DNA of 7,396 nt from an uncultured Mollicutes bacterium (lineage in GTDB: Bacteria; Bacillota_I; Bacilli_A; UBA3375). A program made the translations under genes and the position numbers. Each line of letters begins with the position of its first letter. Position 1 is the stretch's first letter. The stretch covers positions 1 to 7,396 of the forward strand of contig CAMZNW010000208.1 of assembly GCA_947313935.1 (NCBI GenBank), written 5' to 3'. Shown here piece after piece: positions 1 to 5,958 of this stretch. A model generated the notes under the pieces. The model ran no database searches, was not told where the DNA came from, and was given only the letters and a program-made list of their open reading frames with translations.

Positions 1-477
1 CTACAAGCTATTATAATTAGTTTAAATATATTCATTCAAATGTTTTTAATTGCAATAATGAGTTTTGTAATTTTAAATGCACTAAAATTATCAGAATTAT
101 ATATTGGAATTATTTATATATTAAAACCGTTAAAATTAATCCATGTTAATGTACAACAATTAGCATTAACAATTATTATTGCATTGAATCTAATACCTAG
201 TATCGATAAAGAATTTACTAATTTAATCAATGCTCAAGCTAATAGGGGAAATTATATTAGTAAATATCAATATCTTAAAAAATTCAAATTAGCTGTTATT
301 TGTATAATGCCTTTATTAATAGATAGTATTCATCGTGCCAACGAGTTAGCAATTGCTCTAGACATGAGAAAGTTTGATGCAACTAAATCAAGAAGTACAT
401 TTCTAGAAATTAAATTTAAGTTTGCAGATATATTAGTATTATGTAGTATTATAATTATTTTTTATATCACAATTTAG
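1..477 (+). CDS. ecfT: EcfT, transmembrane coupling subunit of an ECF importer (5' end outside the window)
   Basis: The frame is open from base 1 to a TAG at 475-477, giving 158 visible codons. EcfT proteins are usually about 260 residues, so roughly the N-terminal 100 are missing; the Met codon at 40 is internal. EcfT sits in the membrane, links a substrate-binding S component to the EcfA ATPases, and transmits ATP hydrolysis through two cytoplasmic coupling helices that each end in an Ala-Arg-Gly-type motif. Visible here are membrane segments, a first coupling motif (QANRG, visible codons 79-83), a hydrophobic stretch, the family-typical HRANELAIAL (codons 111-120), a second coupling motif reading MRK (122-124) instead of ARG, and a last membrane helix. 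Both central arginines are kept. In many Firmicutes ecfT follows the two ecfA genes and precedes truA; the EcfA genes may lie upstream here, but truA does not follow. Substrate unknown. Confidence 0.85.
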   Translation, partial: LQAIIISLNIFIQMFLIAIMSFVILNALKLSELYIGIIYILKPLKLIHVNVQQLALTIIIALNLIPSIDKEFTNLINAQANRGNYISKYQYLKKFKLAVICIMPLLIDSIHRANELAIALDMRKFDATKSRSTFLEIKFKFADILVLCSIIIIFYITI

Positions 478-546
478 ATATTATAATAATAAGGAATATT
501 AAGTTTAAATAAAAAATTATTAAAATTAGATTTATTAAGTAATATA

Positions 547-577
547 TTGCTACAAAATTATAAAAAAATGATATAAT
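547..577 (+). promoter_or_regulatory. Extended -10 sigma-A-type promoter for the trkA-trkA-trkH unit
   Basis: A perfect TATAAT at 572-577 is preceded by TG at 569-570, giving the extended -10 form TGATATAAT. A TTGCTA at 547-552 is a possible -35 with a long 19-base spacer; the TGn extension would compensate for the poor spacing. Transcription would start near 583-585, leaving a leader of about 20 bases before the ATG at 604, too short for a riboswitch. The rest of the 478-603 gap is almost pure A/T, and I found no convincing terminator for ecfT in it. Confidence 0.6.
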
Positions 578-603
578 AAATTAAATAATATATAAGAGGT
601 TTT

Positions 604-1029
604 ATGCAAAAAAATATTTTAATTATCGGATGTGGAAAAAGTGGAGCAGAAGCAGCTTCTAAATTATCAGAAAGTGGTAATTTAGTATATATAGTTGATA
701 AAAATGAAGAAAATTTCTTTTTATTAAAAAAATCATTTAGTGGAATAACAATAACTAATGAAATTAATGATATTCAAGGTATAAAGTTAGCAAGTGGTGT
801 TAAAATAGACACTTTATTAGTAGTAACTGGTGATGATGATTTAAATATTTATTTAGCGATTTTAGGTAAATCTTTGTTAAATATTAATCATGTTATTACT
901 CGAATGTATGATGAAAATAAATCATTTTTGATTGAAGATTATAAGATAGATGTAATTTACCCTAATAAATTAGCATTTAATATATTATATTCATATATGG
1001 AGGGTAAAAATGAAAATATTAGTAACTGA
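604..1029 (+). CDS. trkA: TrkA-type K+ uptake regulatory subunit, RCK_N (nucleotide-binding) domain only
   Basis: The protein has 141 residues and is a cytoplasmic gating subunit of a Trk/Ktr potassium system. The Rossmann glycine motif GCGKSG (residues 9-14) follows the first beta strand, and Asp32 at the end of the second strand (VYIVDKNEE) is the residue expected to hold the adenosine ribose. VVTGDDDLNIYLA and VITRMYDE continue the RCK_N fold. The chain stops shortly after that domain and has no RCK_C domain. RCK_N proteins bind NAD(H) or ATP/ADP and form rings under the membrane channel; which ligand is used here cannot be read from sequence. The ATG at 604 has AGAGG (595-599) just upstream. 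It is first in its unit, its TGA stop lies inside the next gene (20-base overlap), and trkH follows. E. coli TrkA has two RCK_N/RCK_C pairs in one chain of about 458 residues; here the function looks split over two genes. Confidence 0.88.
   Translation: MQKNILIIGCGKSGAEAASKLSESGNLVYIVDKNEENFFLLKKSFSGITITNEINDIQGIKLASGVKIDTLLVVTGDDDLNIYLAILGKSLLNINHVITRMYDENKSFLIEDYKIDVIYPNKLAFNILYSYMEGKNENISN
999..1004 (+). promoter_or_regulatory. Ribosome binding site that fixes the overlapping start of the second trkA
   Basis: GGAGGG lies five bases before the ATG at 1010 and is the best Shine-Dalgarno match in the first operon. It sits inside the last codons of the upstream gene. It supports ATG 1010 as the true start, and hence a real 20-base overlap between the two trkA genes. 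Confidence 0.75.
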
Positions 1030-1663
1030 TGGTTATAAAAAAGCAGATTTTTTATTTCAACAAATGTGTACTAAAGAACATCATATTACATTTATTCATG
1101 ATGATATAGTTTTTGCAAATAAAATGATTTCTAAATATAATATAGATGTTTATGTTGGGAATACATCAGATCCAATGACTTATGAAAAATTTGATGATAA
1201 TTCTTTTGATGTATTAATTTGTTTATCAAATAAAGATTATAAAAATTATATTATATGTAATATTGCGTGTAAACGATTATATGTGAAAAAGAAGATAACA
1301 ATGATTTCAAATCCTAATAATCGACAAGCATTCAGTAAACTTGGAATTGAGGGAACAGTTTCTGCTTCACATTTAATTACAAATATAATTAATAAAATGG
1401 CAACAGTAGATGAAGCAATGGATTATATTTCTATTAATAATAATGAAGTATATCCATTAGAAATAAAAATAAAATCTGATGCTCGTTCAATAAATAAAAA
1501 ATTAATGGATATAAATTTTCCAGAAGGTTGTATTGTTTGTTGTATAATTCGTGGAAAACATAGTATAATACCAAATGGATCAGATCATATTGAATTAGGA
1601 GATAAAATAGTTATTTTTACAAATATTAAAGATTCTAATAAAATTCATAAGGTTTTATTATGA
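1010..1663 (+). CDS. trkA: TrkA-type K+ uptake regulatory subunit with degenerate RCK_N plus RCK_C domain
   Basis: The protein has 217 residues. Residues 1 to about 130 follow the RCK_N fold: strand ILVTD, then YVGNTSDP (the family GDATDP region), FDVLICLSNKDYKN, and ITMISNPNNRQAFSKLGIE. Residues from about 136 to the end form an RCK_C domain, ending in the typical GCIVCCIIRGKHSIIPNG and LGDKIVIFT. In the glycine loop the usual GxGxxG is replaced by TDGYKK (residues 6-11), keeping only the central Gly8, so dinucleotide binding is probably weak or lost. The partner encoded just upstream has an intact loop but no RCK_C domain, so the two may form a mixed ring under TrkH (inference). The TGA stop at 1661-1663 shares bases with the trkH ATG at 1660, which suggests translational coupling. 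RCK_C domains in some Firmicutes bind cyclic di-AMP; that cannot be judged here. Confidence 0.88.
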   Translation: MKILVTDGYKKADFLFQQMCTKEHHITFIHDDIVFANKMISKYNIDVYVGNTSDPMTYEKFDDNSFDVLICLSNKDYKNYIICNIACKRLYVKKKITMISNPNNRQAFSKLGIEGTVSASHLITNIINKMATVDEAMDYISINNNEVYPLEIKIKSDARSINKKLMDINFPEGCIVCCIIRGKHSIIPNGSDHIELGDKIVIFTNIKDSNKIHKVLL

Positions 1664-3138
1664 ATAAATGTACTTTTAATCCTATTTTATCTTCATTTGG
1701 AAGAGTATTCAAATTATTATCTTTAATGTTACTTATACCTCTTGTTAGTTTATTATGGTATCCGAAAGAATATTATCAAGTTATTTATTTTATAGTACCT
1801 TCTTTGATATGTTTTATAATTAGTTTAGTATTTAAATTTGTATATAAAGATATCTTATATAAGCAAAATAAAGGACAACAAATTATAGTATTAGTATTAA
1901 CATGGTTACTTACTTGTATTGTTTTAGGGATTCCATTTATCATTTCAGGTAATTTAAATTTCACACAGGCTTTTTTTGACAGTGCAAGTGGTTCATCTAC
2001 AACTGGTTTAAGTGTAGTAGATATTACACATATTGATAAAATATTTTTATTGTATCGTTCAATTATTCAATTTTATGGTGGAGTAGGTATTATATTAATT
2101 TTAGTTACTATTTTTAATAATTCTATTGGTTTTGAATTATATGAAGCAGAAGGACATTCCGACAGATTATATCCTAGTATGCGTAAATCAGCTAGTTTAA
2201 TAATTAAGATTATGCTTGGATATATTGTTATAGGATGGACATTTTTAATGTTAGCTAATATGCCTTCTTTTGATGCATTAAATATTGCTATTTGTTCTGT
2301 TGCTACTGGTGGTTTTGGTGTTACAGCAAATTCTATTGCAGATTATAATTCTAGTGCTATTGATATTATAATTATTGTATTAATGATTTTAGGGAGTTTA
2401 TCATTTGTAACAAATGTTTTAATTTGTAATGGTAAATTTAAACGTGTTTTTAAAATTGCAGAAGTTCGTTTATTTTTTATATTAATTATTATTATGAGTA
2501 TAATAACTTCTATTTTCACTATATATGATTTTAATACAACAATATTTAAACACATTTTATTATCTGTTTTTTCAGTTGTTTCTGCAATTACTGGAACAGG
2601 ATTTAGTGTGGTAGATTATTCTCAAATAAGTTCTAGTAATCAAACAATGTTTGCTATTATATTAGTTGCAATGATAATTGGTGGAGCAGTAGGTTCAACA
2701 GCAGGAGGCATTAAAATAACAAGAATAAATATTATTTTAACATCTATTAAATTAAACATTAAAAGATTGTATACTCCAGATAATAAATTAATTAGACGAG
2801 TAATAGTTGGACCTGCTGGAAAAAAACAATTAACTTCAAAAAATATTATTATGTCTGCTAACTATATTGGTATATATATGATTATTTTAGTTATTGGTAC
2901 ATTAATGTTTGTAATTTATGGATATTCTTTTTCACAATCATTTTTTGAATTTGCTTCAGCTTTAGGTAATGTTGGTTTAACAATTGGAATTACATCACCT
3001 AATTTGGCTCCAATATTGTTATGGACTCTTTCAATTGGAATGATTTTAGGACGATTAGAAATCTTATTAGTTTTTGTATTTTTTATTAAAATATTTGAAC
3101 AATTTTCATATATATTTAAAAAAAGAAGGTCTTTATGA
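1660..3138 (+). CDS. trkH: TrkH-type potassium uptake channel/transporter, membrane subunit
   Basis: The protein has 492 residues and is an integral membrane K+ translocating subunit of the TrkH/KtrB superfamily. Two hydrophobic helices (about 17-33 and 39-62) precede the first repeat, which together with the length favours TrkH over KtrB. Four membrane-pore-membrane repeats are recognisable from their filter segments: STTGLSV (residues 113-119), ATGGFGV (215-221), TGTGFSV (313-319 region) and GNVGLTIG (436-443). Each keeps the key filter glycine. The intramembrane gating loop region GSTAGGIK is at 345-352, and GRLEI begins the last helix, as in the family. The ATG at 1660 overlaps the preceding TGA by four bases and has only a weak TAAGG upstream (1648-1652), so translation probably depends on coupling to the regulatory subunit. 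Its own TGA (3136-3138) overlaps the lipid-kinase start. The usual Pro/Phe-Trp near the C-terminus is not evident, a minor difference. Confidence 0.95.
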   Translation: MNKCTFNPILSSFGRVFKLLSLMLLIPLVSLLWYPKEYYQVIYFIVPSLICFIISLVFKFVYKDILYKQNKGQQIIVLVLTWLLTCIVLGIPFIISGNLNFTQAFFDSASGSSTTGLSVVDITHIDKIFLLYRSIIQFYGGVGIILILVTIFNNSIGFELYEAEGHSDRLYPSMRKSASLIIKIMLGYIVIGWTFLMLANMPSFDALNIAICSVATGGFGVTANSIADYNSSAIDIIIIVLMILGSLSFVTNVLICNGKFKRVFKIAEVRLFFILIIIMSIITSIFTIYDFNTTIFKHILLSVFSVVSAITGTGFSVVDYSQISSSNQTMFAIILVAMIIGGAVGSTAGGIKITRINIILTSIKLNIKRLYTPDNKLIRRVIVGPAGKKQLTSKNIIMSANYIGIYMIILVIGTLMFVIYGYSFSQSFFEFASALGNVGLTIGITSPNLAPILLWTLSIGMILGRLEILLVFVFFIKIFEQFSYIFKKRRSL

Positions 3139-4025
3139 AAAAAGCGCTTATTATTTATAATTCATTAAGTAAGAGAAGTTATTTTACAAATAATATATCT
3201 ACATTAGGATATGATTTAGTTAAAGCTGGTTATATTGTTGAATTATATGCAACTCAATCTTCTAAAGATATTATAAATAAAATATCTAAAATTAAGATAG
3301 TTGATTTATTAGTTTGTGCAGGTGGTGATGGTACAATTAATGAAGTGGTAACAGGGTTAACTATATATAATATAAAAACTAAAGTTTTATATTTTCCGAT
3401 TGGAACAGTTAATGATTTAGCTTATAGTTTAGGATTAAAAAATAAATATAGTAATATAATGAATCTTTTTTATGAAGATAAAACAATTTTAATGGATACT
3501 GGTAAAATAAATAATAAATTTTTTAATTATGTTGCTGCTATTGGTCAATTTACTGATAGTAGTTATTTAACAAAGCAAACTTATAAAAATTTACTTGGAC
3601 AAAATGCTTATATCTTGAATGGCATAAAAAAAATAAAAACAGATTTTGAAAGTTTTTTTATTGATATAAATTGTGATGGGGAATTAATTAGTGGAGAATT
3701 TCGTTATTGTTTTTTAGTTAATTCAAAATCTTTAGGCGGTATAAGAAATTTTTTACCAGAAAATACAATTAATGATGGAGTATTTCATCTTATTTTATTT
3801 AAAAAAAATCCAGGTTTAGCAAGTCTTGAAGTACCAGGTATTTTCTTTCATGGTATTAAAGAAAATATTTCAGAGGATTTAGCAATAGTTCGTCAATTTA
3901 AAAAATGTAAAATAACATTAACAGATGAAATTACTTGGACAATTGATGGAGAACAAGGTCCATCTGGTTCAATTGAAGTAGAAGTATTAGAAAAAAATAT
4001 TGAAATATTTGCTGATATTGTATAA
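3135..4025 (+). CDS. Diacylglycerol-kinase-family lipid kinase (DgkB/YegS-like)
   Basis: The protein has 296 residues, full length for the soluble DAGK-catalytic family, which phosphorylates diacylglycerol or related lipids at the membrane surface with ATP. The hallmarks appear in order: phosphate-binding GGDGT at 63-67 followed by NEVVTGL, PIGTVND at 88-94 (family P-x-G-T-x-N-D), the NYVAAIGQFT segment, NDG at 213-215, and IDGE at 270-273 carrying the likely catalytic Glu273. In Firmicutes, DgkB recycles the diacylglycerol left by lipoteichoic acid synthesis to phosphatidic acid. YegS-type members use other lipids, so the substrate is open. The ATG shares bases with the trkH stop (ATGA), with AGAAGG at 3124-3129 as ribosome binding site. 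No transmembrane segment or signal peptide is seen. Its placement inside a K+ transport operon is unexplained. Confidence 0.9.
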   Translation: MKKALIIYNSLSKRSYFTNNISTLGYDLVKAGYIVELYATQSSKDIINKISKIKIVDLLVCAGGDGTINEVVTGLTIYNIKTKVLYFPIGTVNDLAYSLGLKNKYSNIMNLFYEDKTILMDTGKINNKFFNYVAAIGQFTDSSYLTKQTYKNLLGQNAYILNGIKKIKTDFESFFIDINCDGELISGEFRYCFLVNSKSLGGIRNFLPENTINDGVFHLILFKKNPGLASLEVPGIFFHGIKENISEDLAIVRQFKKCKITLTDEITWTIDGEQGPSGSIEVEVLEKNIEIFADIV

Positions 4026-4048
4026 AAGTAAATATTTAAGGAGAATAT

Positions 4049-4999
4049 ATGATATATTTTAAATTTTTAATTTTAGCATTATTAATAGTATTTTTAGCTA
4101 ATAAATTATCTAAAAATGCTGAAACTATTGAAATGAATTCCAATTTAAATGCAGTTATGGTAGGGATAATTTTAGCTTTTGCAACATCATTACCTGAATT
4201 AGCAACTTCAATTACATCATCATATTTAGGAGAAAGTACTTTAGCAATTTCTAATTTATTAGGATCAAATTTATTTAATTTAGTACTTTTATCATTAATG
4301 AATATAATATTCTTTAAGCAACTAGTTAATCAAAAAATTTCATTTACAACTAATAAAATAAATTTATATGTATTATTAATGTATGTGCTAACTTATTTTA
4401 CTTTAATTTGTTCAGATTATAAATTTTTAGAAGTAGGACGTTTTTCTATAGTAACAATATTAATATTAATAATTTATATTATTACAATTCGTAGTTTAAA
4501 TTATGAGGAAGAAGTTATTACATTAGAAAAAAAAGATTCCAAAAAATGCCAAAAAGCAATAATTAATTTTGTAATTTTAGCATTGATTATTTTATTTGTT
4601 TCAATTGAACTTGCAATAACAGCTAATCAAATAATATTAATTTCTGGTTTAACTGCATCTTTTGTTGGAGCTATTTTTATTGGTATATCAACATCATTAC
4701 CTGAATTAACGAGTATATATACATTATGTAAATCTAAAAAATATGATATGGCTGCAAGTAGTGTTTTAGGTTCTAATTTATTTAATTTCACAATATTATT
4801 TGTAGTTGATCTGTTATCTAAAATGCCATTATTTAGTACAAGTGGAAGTGGAGTTTTAATATTAATAAAATTAGGAATGATTTTTTCAATATTAACTTTT
4901 CTTGGAATAAATTTTAAAATTAAGAATAGAAATATAAATATAATAATTCCAAGTTTAATTATATTTATATATGTATATATGGCTTTTCTTGGAGCATAA
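4049..4999 (+). CDS. Cation/calcium exchanger family (CaCA) antiporter, sodium:calcium exchanger-like
   Basis: The protein has 316 residues and about ten membrane segments in two inverted halves. Each half carries an alpha-repeat, the ion-binding core of the CaCA superfamily. Repeat 1 has ATSLPELATS (residues 45-54) with Glu50, then GSNLFN (72-77). Repeat 2 has STSLPELTS (214-222) with Glu219, then GSNLFN (241-246). The paired glutamates coordinate Ca2+ in characterised members, and the likely role is Ca2+ extrusion driven by Na+ or H+. A charged lysine-rich loop near residues 150-172 separates the halves. The gene follows the lipid kinase after 23 bases, with AAGGAGA at 4038-4044 as a good ribosome binding site, so it is probably the last gene of the K+ unit. 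The sequence does not settle Na+ versus H+ coupling or Ca2+ versus another cation. Confidence 0.88.
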   Translation: MIYFKFLILALLIVFLANKLSKNAETIEMNSNLNAVMVGIILAFATSLPELATSITSSYLGESTLAISNLLGSNLFNLVLLSLMNIIFFKQLVNQKISFTTNKINLYVLLMYVLTYFTLICSDYKFLEVGRFSIVTILILIIYIITIRSLNYEEEVITLEKKDSKKCQKAIINFVILALIILFVSIELAITANQIILISGLTASFVGAIFIGISTSLPELTSIYTLCKSKKYDMAASSVLGSNLFNFTILFVVDLLSKMPLFSTSGSGVLILIKLGMIFSILTFLGINFKIKNRNINIIIPSLIIFIYVYMAFLGA

Positions 5000-5005
5000 T
5001 CTATA

Positions 5006-5035
5006 AATATTTTTAGAATTAATTTTAAAAATGTT
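5006..5035 (+). repeat. Near-perfect A/T palindrome over the promoter, candidate operator
   Basis: Bases 5009-5032 form a 24-base inverted repeat centred between 5020 and 5021 (AATT|AATT). Eleven of twelve pairs are complementary; the exception is G5016 opposite T5025. Allowing a second T-G mismatch (5008/5033), the symmetry extends to 5006-5035. It covers the -35 element and the whole spacer and touches the TATAAT box, where a dimeric repressor would be expected to sit. It is unlikely to be a terminator, since the stem is almost pure A/T and is followed by GTTATAAT rather than a T run. Chance symmetry is fairly common in DNA this AT-rich, so the operator role is inference. Confidence 0.4.
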
Positions 5036-5040
5036 ATAAT
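5012..5040 (+). promoter_or_regulatory. Extended -10 sigma-A-type promoter for the cation diffusion facilitator unit
   Basis: TATAAT at 5035-5040 is preceded by TG at 5032-5033 (TGTTATAAT). A -35-like TTTAGA at 5012-5017 is at the optimal 17-base spacing. Transcription would start near 5046-5048, only about 11-13 bases before the ATG. The segment 5027-5043 matches 564-580 at the other promoter in 16 of 17 bases (AAAAATGnTATAATAAA), which supports both calls. Confidence 0.65.
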
Positions 5041-5049
5041 AAAATATAT

Positions 5050-5055
5050 AGGGGG
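5050..5055 (+). promoter_or_regulatory. Unusual G-rich ribosome binding site close to the start
   Basis: AGGGGG, followed by CC, stands three bases before the ATG at 5059. A run of five G and two C is striking in DNA this poor in G+C. It differs from the AAGGAG-type sites used before the exchanger, the DegV gene and trpS, and its spacing is short. With the predicted start site, the whole leader is little more than this element. Confidence 0.5.
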
Positions 5056-5058
5056 CCT

Positions 5059-5958
5059 ATGGAAAAAGAATCACATAATTATGATCATAGACACAATCAT
5101 AATAATATTCCCACAAAAAATATTTTATGGATTTTAATAGTAAATACTTTCTTTACTATTGCAGAGTTTTTTTTTGCTATATTAACAAATTCGGTAGCAT
5201 TATATTCAAATGCAATACATGATTTAGGAGATAGTTTTATATTATTATTCTCATTTTCATTTGAAAAAAAATCAAAAAAAGGACGTTCAAATAAATATAC
5301 TTATGGTTATCGTCGATTTTCATTATTAGGAAGTTTAATAAATATAATAATTTTGATTATTGGCGCATGCTTTATTTTGAATAATGTTTTACATACATTT
5401 AAAGAACATCAAGTTGTTAACATTAAATATTTATTAATTTTAGCTATAATTGGTCTTTTAATAAATGGTTATGGTGCTTATAAATTAGCTAAAGAGAGTT
5501 CTATTACAAATAAAACATTATTTATAAATTTATTAGCTGATGTTTTTAGTTGGTTAACCATATTGATATCATCATTATTTATTTTAATATTTAATGTTCA
5601 AGAAATTGATATAATATTATCTATTTGTATAGCAATTTGGTTATTGTATATGGGATTAACAGAAGGAAAGAATTTATTTAATATTTTTATGCTAAGTGTA
5701 CCAGATGATGTGGATATCAATAGTATTCAAAAATTAATTTTAAATATGGATACTACTATTTTTGATGTACATGATATACATATATGGTGTTTAGATGGTT
5801 CAGATTATATAGCAACAATGCATATTGAAGTATCTAATAAACTTTCTCATAAAGAAATAATGGAATTAAAGATTAAAATTAAAGAAACATTAGAAAAAGA
5901 AAAAATAAATCATACAACTATTGAAATTGATATAAAAGGAGAAAAATGTCTAATATAG
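5059..5958 (+). CDS. Cation diffusion facilitator (CzcD/ZitB-like divalent metal efflux)
   Basis: The protein has 299 residues and is predicted to export Zn2+ or a similar divalent metal across the membrane in exchange for protons. It opens with a His-rich cytoplasmic tail (His6, 10, 12, 14), followed by six membrane segments between about residues 20 and 200 and a C-terminal cytoplasmic domain with the family motif HDIHIW (238-243). In TM2 the metal-site pair is His54/Asp58 within NAIHDLGDS, as in zinc-type members. In TM5 the expected H-x3-D reads Asn157-x3-Asp161 (NLLAD), so the tetrad is H-D-N-D instead of H-D-H-D. That may alter metal preference or affinity. YGYRRFSLLG before TM3 is also family-typical. 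It has its own promoter under a palindrome and overlaps the DegV gene by 13 bases. Zinc is the default guess; Mn, Co, Cd or Fe remain possible. Confidence 0.92.
   Translation: MEKESHNYDHRHNHNNIPTKNILWILIVNTFFTIAEFFFAILTNSVALYSNAIHDLGDSFILLFSFSFEKKSKKGRSNKYTYGYRRFSLLGSLINIIILIIGACFILNNVLHTFKEHQVVNIKYLLILAIIGLLINGYGAYKLAKESSITNKTLFINLLADVFSWLTILISSLFILIFNVQEIDIILSICIAIWLLYMGLTEGKNLFNIFMLSVPDDVDINSIQKLILNMDTTIFDVHDIHIWCLDGSDYIATMHIEVSNKLSHKEIMELKIKIKETLEKEKINHTTIEIDIKGEKCLI

Noticed and set aside
40..42. ATG as the start of a short complete protein
   Set aside because: The same frame is open back to base 1 and encodes membrane sequence, and the protein is the C-terminal half of EcfT, so this Met is internal.
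557..577. ATTATA/TATAAT inverted repeat at the trkA promoter
   Set aside because: Arms of six A/T bases with a nine-base spacer and no extension are expected by chance; not comparable to the dyad at 5006-5035.
478..603. Possible c-di-AMP (ydaO-type) riboswitch or terminator before the K+ genes
   Set aside because: The promoter leaves only about 20 bases of leader, the gap is nearly pure A/T without the conserved G-rich segments of that riboswitch, and no stem followed by a T run is evident.
2343..2555. Open frame of 70 codons on the - strand
   Set aside because: It lies wholly inside trkH, is a low-complexity Ile/Lys/Asn-rich chain with no family resemblance, and is the expected shadow of a membrane protein gene in AT-rich DNA.
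5009..5032. Palindrome read as a rho-independent terminator for the exchanger gene
   Set aside because: The stem is almost entirely A/T, has essentially no loop, and is not followed by a T run; its position on the promoter fits an operator better.
5607..5615. TGATATAAT promoter-like block
   Set aside because: It is inside the cation diffusion facilitator coding region with no matching -35 and no gene start nearby; such blocks are expected by chance at this base composition.
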